Shown here: in pieces, positions 37,601 through 50,500 of the stretch
How positions within the stretch are numbered: the first letter of the stretch is position 1
Layout: each line of letters starts with the position of its first letter
Position numbers and translations under genes: made by a program
The notes under the pieces: generated by a model
Told to the model about the DNA's origin: nothing
What the model saw: the letters and a program-made list of their open reading frames with translations, nothing else
The model's database searches: none
Assembly (NCBI RefSeq): GCF_036373705.1
Contig: NC_089856.1
Location: forward strand, 6,458,501-6,522,500
DNA length: 64,000 nt
Source: Amia ocellicauda
Taxonomy: Eukaryota > Chordata > Actinopteri > Amiiformes > Amiidae
Direction: 5' to 3'

Positions 37601-40600
37601 GCAGACTCTCCACTTTTACAATGTTACCATAGAAAGTGGTCGGAAGTCAGACCTGTTAATCAGAGCGGTGGGCGGTATCCAGTGCGCTTATTGTCCTATC
37701 TGGTGCACATACTCATCTTCATAATCATCTTCATGTTCACGTTCATAATCTTCTTCATGATTATCTTCATAATCATGTTAATAATCATCTTCATAATCAT
37801 CTACATGTTCATCTTCATGTTCATAATCATCTATATGTTCATCTTCATAATCATCTTCATGTTCATAATCATCTTCATAATCATCTTCATGTTCATAATC
37901 AAGTTCATCTTAATTTTGGCACTGATCACCCTCCATTCTAACAGGTAGCCTCTCTGGATTACACACCCTAGCTTGAAGCAGTTAAGGATCTGGATAGAAC
38001 AAAACCCTGCAGACCCTGCAGCTATCCAGGACCAGGGTTAGCCACCCCTGCTGTATAGGATAAAAAATGCAACATACTGCAAGAATGCAACACACAGGTC
38101 CCAAAAACATCCATTTGTAGCCTTTTTCATTTTTTAGCCAGCATCTGAAAGAGAAAATGAGAGGCATGACAGAGTTAAAATAACTCATAACTTTGTGCAT
38201 GGCACAAATCTTGATCTATTCCTGGCTATTCAAGGCTAACTGTTATGATTTCAGAGTCACTTCAGGAGTGAACAAAATACAATAGAGCACACTTACGCTT
38301 TGTCACCTCCATATCCCTCAGGAAACCGACCTGCTGACACCCCCACCACAACAACAGGGATGCTGTACCCAATCAGCAGCAGGTATAGAGGCCGGAGCCC
38401 TTCTCTATGGATGATCCTCACTTTGGTCAGACTTCTCACCAGCAGAAATAGCTGAATCGACTCCAGAAACATCCACACAAAGGCAGACAGGAACAGATAG
38501 TGCAGGACCCCAGCTATGATTGAACAAATCACCTGGAAAAGGTAGAGATCAAGAGTAACTTATTATTATTAGGTTTCAGATTTCAGGTGAATTAGCATAA
38601 TATTGAGTTTATTGGACACATATGGATTTAAAATACATTGACATTAAAAAAATAACATAAACACTGCAATAACATAAAGACTTTGGCCCAAGGCATGAAT
38701 ATAGACCTTCCGTTACCTTGTTCTCTGTGTGAGACACCGCAACCAGAAAGATAAGGTGAGCCAGGAAGAGGCAGATACAGAGGTTGAGGCGAGCGGTGTT
38801 GTTGATTTTTGGATTCCAGCGGCAGAAAACAAAGGTTATAATGGCCAAGGCGAAGAAAAACAGACCTATTATCACAAGCACTTTGTTGATTTGGTCCAGC
38901 AAGTCATCATTCTGAAACCAATGGGAAACTTCAGTAATAATCAGGTTTTTAAATGAATAATAAAGAATAAATCAATAATATTGAAATACCTGGACCACTC
39001 TCTCCGTTTGCATTATTAAGGCAAAGGTGGAGAGATGGGTACAGCTGCACACAGTGTACGTTGTGTTGGAGAATGTTGCTGTGCAGCCTTCAACAGACCA
39101 AAACTGTTCTTCATCTGATATTTTCCAGTAGACACAGGTCATCAGACCATTATCTGCTTTGGACTAACAAAGAAAAGTAAACAGATGATCAATAGATGAC
39201 ATGTCAGTCAGGCAGTTCAAAGCACAGTTTGAGTTATTGTTCATTGGAATCTAAAATGTATCCAAATTGTTTGATGCAAAGTTTGAGTAAAGATAACAAT
39301 ATCAACAATATCAAAAGCAAAAATCTTTGTTAACAGTATTTTAGCTGAAGTCAAAACTATTTCCCAAAAGCAGTATAGGACATTACCTCTGAATCAGGAA
39401 GGAGTTGAAACATTATAGCAAAGCTGCCAATATGCATCTGTGTGCTGTGATGTGCCTGACCATCCCCCTGACACTGCCTACACTCTGCAGAGCGCCGTCA
39501 CAAAGTTGGGAATTATTTTCTGTGGATGGGGGACCAGCAGTAAAAATGCTACAAATTATGCTCAGTGGACCTTGAATGTCAGAACAGACAACATCTCAGA
39601 GGTACGATTCTCCTGTGCTGTGAAAAGGCAAACATGGAAAAGTGCAGCCTGTGTATACTGAGGTTGAGCTGTGTAAGGGGGAGGGCCATAGCACACAGGC
39701 ACCAATCAGCAGCTGTGATATAAGGTTTCAGCTGCTTCCTGGTTAAGAGGTAATGTTCCATACCCCCTTTGAGAACCATTTCTCAATTGAAAGATGAATT
39801 ACATTACAATTGAAATTGATTGTTTTCATTATTACATTTGACAAGCAGTGAAGTGTGAGGAAGGTTTGATAAGTAAATGGTAAACCTTGATAATTTCTGT
39901 GATTTTCTATTCTAAATAGAGTGCAGTGACATAGCAAATAAACAACTACTGGTGAAAACCCTGCATTACCCAACTTATTTGTACTTTTCCAGATCTCAAA
40001 AACATTCATCACTCCGTTGACTGTAAAAATAGCAAATGTATAATTATAAAATAGTGTAATAAGGTCTATAGTAAAAATAAAATTCACAACTTCAACTATA
40101 ACACCTTAAACCAATAACAATAAATATAACTAGAATAAAAAAATCAATAACTGTAACAAAACTGTGGGTCCGTTCTTTGTACGTGGTTTAACAAATCCAG
40201 GCTAAATGGACTTATCCCGGCTTAAGCTAACACGGTAACTCATATCCGGAATTTTCGGTTCTTCTGACACTTATCTCAGATTTAATTAGCTCATTAGCTT
40301 AAACCAGACTTCACTGATCAAATATAAGTGCATGTTCCCATTTGGATATGAAAGGATGTTCAGTGGTGCTGAAACTATGATTTCGCGAAGGCTAAAGTGC
40401 ATGCTGCCTATTTCAGTGCTTATTATGGAAGTGTATGTGGAGGCAAAGAACATTATATTGAATAAAGCCAATATTTCGGTGTATGCAAAAGTTAGGGAAG
40501 AAGCCTGACAAACAATTTCAAATAAGTTAAATGGTTTAGTTTAGTTTATTTTCATTTATTTTTATTGCATCAATGTTAATGGCCCTAAAATGCAGTGGTG

Positions 40601-42767
40601 TTCAATATAATTTATCCCAGACTTATGCAGATATTACATAGAGCTCTATATAGGCCTACCATATAGAATTATATATTACTCATTTAGCCATCTATATTAT
40701 TTCTAGGCTGATCTTGCTTACACCATGAATTACAGTTCCTTAAAGATGAGGAAGGTGGAGAAGGAAAAGGAATTGTTGGATAAGAAGCTGGCTGTGAGTG
40801 TGAACATTGATATTTAGTTGTTATGTCTACACTTGAACATCAAGGTTTCAACCATATAGTGTTAAATTGTATATGATTATTTATTTCTATTGACAGGCTG
40901 ATTCCTGATGCCTTTCGTTCAACAAACTTATTTTTGAAAGGAAAATATCCCTCTCACAGACAGCTCTATAATACTCTATTCCCACAACAACACTTATCAT
41001 CAAAAACTCAAAGGGGATTTAATTAAATTAAATGATGGGCATAAAGTGTGTGGGGGGGTTACTGAATAAATGCACTGCAATAACCAAAACTAGTGTATTA
41101 TCTACAAAGAATAATACATTACAATTTCCAAACAGATTATAAAATTCCCACTGCAAATTTGATCAAATGATCTGCATTGCATACGGTTATCCTGAAATTT
41201 AGAAGGATAACCTATTTATCCACATACTAAGAAAGGACCCCTGTAACTAATAGATCAAACAAACAAAAACACTGCAAGTAATATTAAACCCTTGTATATA
41301 CCATTTTATGTTTTAAGGTGAAATTAACAGGCTCTGAGAGATTTGTGATTGGTGTTTTGGCTATTCTTCCCGATACAACATCTGAAAACATCTCGGTTAC
41401 ATTTTCAGTCTTGAGAAAGTCAGCACGTAATAAGGAATCTGTAGCACCATCAGAGTAGGAAATGAAAATTGCTGCTGCAGAACCTGGTAATAAAACAAAA
41501 TGATTTATGTTTCATACCGGAAACTAAACTTCAACATTACAATCTTGAAACACAAAAAGGCACTTAATAATATTACAGTTTAACAATAAATATTTATACT
41601 GTACGCTTCAATACTACTGATCTTGACAGAACCATTATTGTGTAATACTTGTTTATGTCATGTGCTAACCAACTGTACATAACTGACATATCTGACTATG
41701 ACTTTTCTCAGACTTCTCATGTCTTCTTGGTCAAATTTAACTAGAGGTCTCCAACTGTACTCATTAATCAGACCACTTGTATGTTGAATTAGTAGCATTA
41801 ACATGTTTTCCAGATCTCTCCTTTAAATTCCCAATTAAACCTCCAGGATTGCCTAATAGATCTCCTAATCCAGGGAGATTATACCCCTGCTTTAGATATT
41901 TTATCATAGTTTTGTTTTCTGTCTTTGCCCCATCAGTTCAAATTATTTCAGAAAATATATTTTTTTAGTTGCATAATCTTTTTCATTCTTCTACCAACCT
42001 CATCATATACCATTTCAATAAAGCATTCCTGTAAAAACTGAGAGATTAAATAGGGAGTCTTAAAGTAAATTGGAGGGAGTCTCTCTTGATGCACTGTGAT
42101 ATACAGTTATTGTTACAGTGAGGCAACTGTCAAGACTAACCTAACATATATATGTTCTAATTAAATGATTACATTGAATCTTCATCCACTCATTCTTACT
42201 GGGAATACTCCACCAGTATGAACTACTGAATGAATTTGATGTAGTTTATAATTGAAAAGTCTGTATGTAATCTCCCCACCCAAACACCATGAACCACCTT
42301 TAGAACCAATGAGACTTTCATTTTACTTGTTTTCCTCTTATTTTTTCTCTATTTATCAATGTATTTATTTTATTTCTGTATTATTTAGGAAATTGCTAAA
42401 GTTTATTATAATGCCTCTCAATTCTTCTTATCTTACCATTATTGTGCTTGGCAATGCTTAGCAGATTGATTTCCATAACATTTGCTTTAGCTTCCAGAAT
42501 AGGGATTGTGGTCAAGTTTGTGTCAGGTCCAATGGCTGTCAAGCTAACTTCTGAAAGAGGAATAAAATGGGTGTGTTACAGTGTTTCAAGAACTGTCTTA
42601 ACAAAATCTTTGTGTGAATAAGCAAGAATAGTCAGTACCAGATGGGGATAGGCTGAATGTGGAGTCTTAAATACAGTGAGTTGACAATCTTGGTACATAA
42701 TAACAACAACAACAATGTAATCTGATATATTTTAACAATTGTAAGTTGCCCTGGATAAGGGTGTCTA

Positions 42768-42821
<54 letters not shown>

Positions 42822-45800
42822 GTAAAAGGTCTATTTTTCACTTAATCTCAATTGCTGTTTCCCAAATACCTGCAACGTATATTGCATTCAGCTGGAAATT
42901 TGATGCAATTGATTACACTGAAAAACTAAGTTCAACCTATCTACATGCCCAGCCGTTGAGGATGACAATTTTGTCCTCCATTACAGATTTACAACTTGCC
43001 TTAGATGACAGCTAGTCAACAAGTGTATCATCTCTAAGATGTAACCAATGATAATGGGTTGAAATTGATAATTCAGCAACACATACCTAATTCTTCTGTT
43101 TTTATTGTTTTATATGACTCAGTTTTTGTTGGCTCAACCAAGGTGGATACGAGTAATTGGGCGGATTTCACATAAGAATCAAATGCCTTGGACAGCTGTG
43201 TTGCATCTTGACTTGCCAGCTGTGTAGTGCCTTTAATAGCCATGGCTAAATAATTTTTCACAGTCTGTGGGAGAGAAATAAGAAACATACTGTTGTCAGT
43301 ACTAGACTTTTTCAATACATTTGAATGTACCTCCTGCATGTCATAGCAATACTAAGATTTGAAAGCCTTATTCACAGTGCATAGAGAAGCAGGTAGAGAG
43401 AACATTACATAATATATTGATGATGTGCCAATGTTGACTCTATATAATCTGGAGGATTGATAATACAAATGCTATTTTTAAAAGGCAATAGAGATAGAAA
43501 ACAAACAACATTACACATAACAACCTATTAATTATCTATGAAATTGCTTATCCTGGTGAGGGTGAAAGGGAAGCTGGAGCTGATCCCAGCAGGCATAAGG
43601 CACAAGGCAGGAATACACCCAGGATAGGATGCCTGTCTATTGCTGGGCAACACACACATACAGGCAGGGTAATTTATCAAAACCAATTAACCTAACCTGC
43701 ACATCTTTGGATGGTGGGAGGAAACTGGAGTACCCAGAGAAAACCCACACAGAGAACATGCAAACTCAATACAGACAGGCACCCCAAGCCGGGACACCCC
43801 AACCCAGGACTCAGGAGCTGTGAGACAGCAGTGCTAACCAACACACCGCTGTGCCAGCCTTGAAAAATTTCTAATTAACCATTATTATTTATAATTAATT
43901 CCATTCACACTACTGTACTGCAGTACCATAGTACTATATTTATAATATAAATAAGTATAAACATGCAAGTGATGGAGCTCTGTATGAAAAGCTCAATCAG
44001 GATGAAAGCAAAGCTTGAAGACCAGTTAAACTAAAACATGTTTTATTGAATTTACATAATGTTTCAACTGTATTTCAATTGTATGTTTCTATACAGAAAA
44101 AGCCTTACTAACCATTTCTGGTAGAACCATGTTTGGATTTGCTTTCATTTTTTCCAGAACAATATTGGAAAGACATAGCTCCTTTAGAGCATTCTGTAAA
44201 AAATAAATAATACAAAAACAAAAAAATGCAATAAATTATTTGTCAATGTTTTTTTTTTGTTTTTGGGTGATGTCACTTAAACCCCATGTTTGAAACATCC
44301 ACAAGCACATGGGTTTAAAACAGCTGTGGCAGATTACACCATGACACTTAATAAGACGCCACACAAATTTAATGATCTGAAAAAACAACTTCTCTCAGTA
44401 AGTGCAAAAGTGCAACACCCACAACTTCATCACTATAATTAGTTCTTTCTTCTTGATTGACTTACATCTGGGCAGTTTGGCTTCACACCTGTGGAAGAAA
44501 AAACTATGAGAAAGGAATGTTCCTGCATTGCTACGTTATGTCTTCAATTATTATATTGCATTCAGTATAGGAGAACATTAAATTCAACACAATTGAATGT
44601 ATTTACACTTTGTTTTTCCAAATTCCCAATCAAGTCCAGGGGAGGGAAGATAATCCTGTTTACATGCACAGTCAAATCCTCCACCTTTGTTGAAACACTC
44701 TGCATTTAATCCACAGAGCGAAGCATTTTTGGAACATTCATCAATATCTAAAAAAAGAAAGAAAACAAATCATTGATTTCGATCTTATAGTATTAAAACT
44801 TGATTACTATCACAGACCATTATGTATACTGTATGTATAAATAACATTGTGTAAATCAAACAAAAAACAACAAATATATAATCAACAATTTACTGTTATA
44901 AATTTACTTTGTATTTTCCTTTCAGATCTTGAAAATCACTATAGACTTTTACCATTTAGTATGTTATTTTTTTATTTGTTCCATGTTCCAACTATTCAGT
45001 TGTTGTAGTATATATCTTAGGTGATGTGAATTTTGGGGAAAAACAGAATGTCACCATTATCACCAGATTGCTCACTCCTGTTATTTTCTTTCAATTCAAT
45101 TCCTTCTTTCAATTGAATTGAACATGACCTGTGTGGTCCTTGCTTGAGATTTTCTTTACATTACATTATTTGTCATTTAGCAGACAGTCTTATCCAGGGC
45201 AACTTACATTTGTACCCATTTACACAGCTGGGTATTTTACTGGAGCAACCTAAGTGCAGCACCTTGTACAACAGCACTGCACTACCTGGGATTTGAACCC
45301 ACAACCTTTGGGTTGTCCAGAGCCCTAACCACTACTCATCAGTGCTGCCTTATAGATCTACATGATGGTGATGAACAGGGGTCCCTGGTGAACCTGTTCT
45401 CCCATTTATAACATTTGTTCTGTTCTGTTCCCAGTTGTGGCCTTACATCTTTACAGATGTAGCTTCTTGGGCCTTGTCGATGATTTCCCTCACGATGGCT
45501 TGGGTACACAGTATCTCATAGCCTACATTAACTGTTATTCTCACATTGAAAAAATACAATATTTACTACATTAAAAAAAATCATAAGCATAATATCAGAC
45601 AGGCAGACAAATATCAAAATAAACTCCAGACAAAATTCAAACAAGTTAAATTAATTTAAAATGAAAAATGCATGAAGGACAAATTATTCGAATACTCATC
45701 CCCAGATAGGCTGTTAATTGCATGGAAATCATCATACTCCATTTAAGCAATTGAGCCTGTCGATGTGGGCTCTTATGTTTGATAGATTACTGTAACGGGA

Positions 45801-47534
45801 GTGATGCGTCCCCAGCCAAAGGCGAGGGTGCTAACGAAAGTCAAGTCAATCAACTGAATAAAATAACGATATCCTGAGTATTTCTTATCTTATTAAATTA
45901 TGGATGTTTGGTTGTTCTTTCACTTTAATAAAAGCAACACTAAATATACCAACAGCAAAGAAACACAAACTAGCAACAAGAATAACAACAACAAAACAAT
46001 AATTTATCTTACCTTGGCATTGGTTTTCATTATTGATCTGTATTATTCTATTTGGTGCCTTATACCCTTTCCAGCAGGAGCAATTATAGCTCCCATTGCT
46101 GTTGGTGCAGTCTGTGTTTGGCCCACAAACAAAGGGCAAAGTTGTACATTCATTTATATCTGCAGAGAATCACATCTAGTGTCATTACAAATATGCAAAT
46201 ACCTTTTACCATTAAAAAAAAAATTCACACACACATTTACAAAGGAAGATAAATCACAATAATGTGCAACAATTGAAACTACATGAAACCTTAGAAAAAA
46301 GAAAACACGTTTATCGCTGAAGAATGAAACAAAACATTGGTTATCTTTCAGTTTGAAAACAAATCCCCAGAGGGTGTTGGGAAATTACCTTTAATGATTA
46401 TAAAAATAATCACTACACTTCTATAGTGCATTATCTAGACACCCAAAGTGCTTTACATGCTAGGAGGTCCCATCTCCACAACCACCAATGTATAGCACCC
46501 ACCTGAATGATGCGACGGCAGCTATAGTGCACCAGTACGCACACCACACACAAGCACACCACCTCAGTGGGGAGGTGGGACCTCAGAAACACTTGAACAC
46601 AGGGGAAACACCCTGTCTAAAATACATGCAATCCTGATAACATTTCCAATATGAGGATTATGTTCCTTCCAAGAAATTGTCATCATACCTTCACAAGGTT
46701 GTGAAAGACTGGCTAGTGTGACTCCTGGAGGGGTGCTGTACCCATGAAGACAAATGCAGCTGTAACTCCCATTAGTATTGGTACAGTTGGCATGTGGACC
46801 ACAGACTTTAGAGTTGACTGCACACTCATCAATGTCTGCAGAGAATAAAGTTAATGATTATTATGGATGTCATAGCAAGAATCTTATAAAAGTATAAATA
46901 TAAAGTATAAATGTTTATTACAACAGTTTAATTTCTTTACTTGACACCTTTAAATCTGCCATCATGCAGGTTTTGTTTCTATGCATTGAATCCAAAGTGT
47001 CTTAAAAGAGTACAACTAATTTCAAGAAAGACTACGACGTAGTAAGAATTGCCATCATTGACAATATACTATGAGTTATAACTCATATTAAAAAAAAAAA
47101 TGACATAAAACCTCAATTAAGCACCCCTGGCATCTATTCCAAATAACTGCAAGAAGACCTGTCGTCAGTTGGAGACCGGTGATTGTATTAAACATTCATA
47201 AATAAAAAGATTAATGCAGGGTAAGAAGAGCCAGGAAATATTGCTTCATTGTAGACGTAGGTTAATAGCCCAGGCTTTTTTATATATATATATATTTTTT
47301 TTTAATAATTTGCTGTCCAAAGATACAAACAAGTCACATCAATGTATGGTGAACTATACACTGGATTGAAAACAAGATACCGGTTATTCTGTTAGCAGTC
47401 TATAATTCGATATACTGTGAACTCTCACTAAATAAACAAAAAGCATTTTGAAAACTGTGGAATACACTTTAAACCAAACCATCAACAATATACTTAATTT
47501 GACAGTTCAATCACTACAATTAACAGCAATGCAA

Positions 47535-47591
<57 letters not shown>

Positions 47592-50500
47592 GTTAAAACA
47601 CACGTGATGTTGTTTTTGTAATTAATATACGGTATACATATTTACTGAAAACAAGAAAGATGCGTAACCCGGTGTTGAGACCGACTTTTGTTTACATGAT
47701 TATGCAAATCAACCTGGCGAAACCGGCTGCTATTTGAGATGCAGCGAGTATTGAAAGTTTTACAGTATGTATCTTATGCCATATTATGGCAAGCCAAATT
47801 ATCATTTAGAGATATTTCTAAATGCATTTAAAGATATCTTCAAATATGTAAAGATATCTCTAAATGATTTGCAGATATCTCTAAATGATTTGAATATATC
47901 TCTAAATCATTTAAAGATATCTGCAAATCATTTAGAGATATCTTCAAATAACATCCTGTTCATTTAGAGATATCTGCAAATCATTTAGAGATATCTTCAA
48001 ATGACTTCCTGTATTTTGGCTGAGATTATCACTTCCTGTTTCCTTAATCAGTTACATATAATGAACAAGTTAACAGGAAGTGAAAATCTTGGGCTACATA
48101 CAGGAAGTCATTTGACGATATCTCTAAATCATTTGCAGATATCTCTAAATGAACAGGAAGTCATTGGAAGATGTCTCTAAATGATTTGCAGATATCTCTA
48201 ATCATCATTTAGCATGTGAAAGACCTGAGGTCTTGTCAAATTTAAATACAATTAATGACATATCAGCTCAGCATAAATATTCAAATGTATATGAATATGT
48301 ATATATATTTCCTTGAATGGAATATGTAAAATGTATAGTTCTGTCTGTCTGTCTCTCTCCCCCTGCCCACCCACTTTTCTGGTTCCACATGTAAAACACG
48401 TGGAACAACTCTTCCCTCCCCCTGCACAGCGACTTTTCTCTTTGTCTGGTTCTACGTGCAAAACACGTCGAACCACTCTCTCCCACACAGTCCTTCGTGC
48501 ATCCCAGAATGCTTTGCGGAGGAAGCGGTGACATCACCCCTGGTGCCTGGTAACCCTACACTCCAAAGGAGGAAGAGGAAGTAGAGAAGCGAGGGCTGAG
48601 CTCATCCACATGCACATCCGAGACACTGCCCTCGGCTGATTGGACATTATTCACCTTTTGTTTACTACTGTAAAAAATGTAAAACCCGGAAAAGATCTGT
48701 AAGAATGCTGTTTGAGCATGAGTTCACTCTAGTTTTCTTCCAGGCCGGCCTGATTAAAAGACTTCTTTACCATTTGCAACACAACTCCTGCGCTGCCGTT
48801 TTTGTCAATTTAAGAGGGTTTCTTCAGCATGGTTGTTCAAATTATCAATTTTATTTAATATATTACTAACACCAAACCATTATAATATTATGGCAATGTT
48901 TCCTAGGAATTGACTTTCATGATTTAAGAGACTTGTATTTTGAAGTCAGCAATGTATTTGAATGTTTCACCAAGTTTGAATCCAACAGATTGAGTATTGT
49001 TGACAAAATATGAATTATTATTATTATTATTATTATATAATCTCACAAATACAAGCCTTTATACATGTCTATTGTTGTACCATGACACAATCAAATTATA
49101 GAAAAGCAAAGTGAATGAATGGAAAAGCATGGAGAAATATAGTAAACCACAATACAAACCATGGAAAACCATAGAAGGACTACATGCATGCTAAATCCAC
49201 TGGCATTTGCTGTAGTATACAAATTAGGGACTCATTTCAACTGTCCAATATACACTCACCTAAAAGATTATTAGGAACACCATACTAATACTGTGTTTGA
49301 CCCCCTTTCGCCTTCAGAACTGTCTTAATTCTACGTGGCATTGATTCAACAAGGTGCTGAAAGCATTCTTTAGAAATGTTGGCCCACATTGATAGGATAG
49401 CATCTTGCAGTTGATGGAGATTTGTGGGATGCACATCCAGGGCACGAAGCTCCCGTTCCACCACATCCCAAAGATGCTCTATTGGGTTGAGATCTGGTGA
49501 CTGTGGGGGCCAGTTTAGTACAGTGAACTCATTGTCATGTTCAAGAAACCAATTTGAAATGATTCGACCTTTGTGACATGGTGCATTATCCTGCTGGAAG
49601 TAGCCATCAGAGGATGGGTACATGGTGGTCATAAAGGGATGGACATGGTCAGAAACAATGCTCAGGTAGGCCGTGGCATTTAAACGATGCCCAATTGGCA
49701 CTAAGGGGCCTAAAGTGTGCCAAGAAAACATCCCCCACACCATTACACCACCACCACCAGCCTGCACAGTGGTAACAAGGCATGATGGATCCATGTTCTC
49801 ATTCTGTTTACGCCAAATTCTGACTCTACCATCTGAATGTCTCAACAGAAATCGAGACTCATCAGACCAGGCAACATTTTTCCAGTCTTCAGCTGTCCAA
49901 TTTTGGTGAGCTTGTGCAAATTGTAGCCTCTTTTTCCTATTTGTAGTGGAGATGAGTGGTACCCGGTGGGGTCTTCTGCTGTTGTAGCCCATCCGCCTCA
50001 AGGTTGTACGTGTTGTGGCTTCACAAATGCTTTGCTGCATACCTCAGTTGTAACGAGTGGTTATTTCAGTCAAAGTTGCTCTTCTATCAGCTTGAATCAG
50101 TCGGCCCATTCTCCTCTGACCTCTAGCATCAACAAGGCATTTTTGCCCACAGGACTGCCGCATACTGGATGTTTTTCCCTTTTCACACCATTCTTTGTAA
50201 ACCCTAGAAATGGTTGTGCGTGAAAATCCCAGTAACTGAGCAGATTGTGAAATACTCAGACCGGCCCGTCTGGCACCAACAACCATGCCACTCTCAAAAT
50301 TGCTTAAATCACCTTTCTTTCCCATTCAGACATTCAGTTTGGAGTTCAGGAGATTGTCTTGACCAGGACCACACCCCTAAATGCATTGAAGCAACTGCCA
50401 TGTGATTGGTTGATTTGATAATTGCATTAATGAGAAATTGAACAGGTGTTCCTAATAATCCTTTAGGTGAGTGTATGTCAGAAATACATGACAAATATAG

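Noticed and set aside
43629..43823. 64-codon open frame on + strand
   Set aside because: Lies within a widespread interspersed repeat.
47793..48213. CRISPR-like array
   Set aside because: Units are self-complementary and in both orientations, spacers are not unique, and the DNA is a vertebrate intron.
49673..50405. Open frames on the + strand (78, 85 and 63 codons) in the DD36E copies
   Set aside because: They are antisense shadows of the transposase and recur in all three copies.
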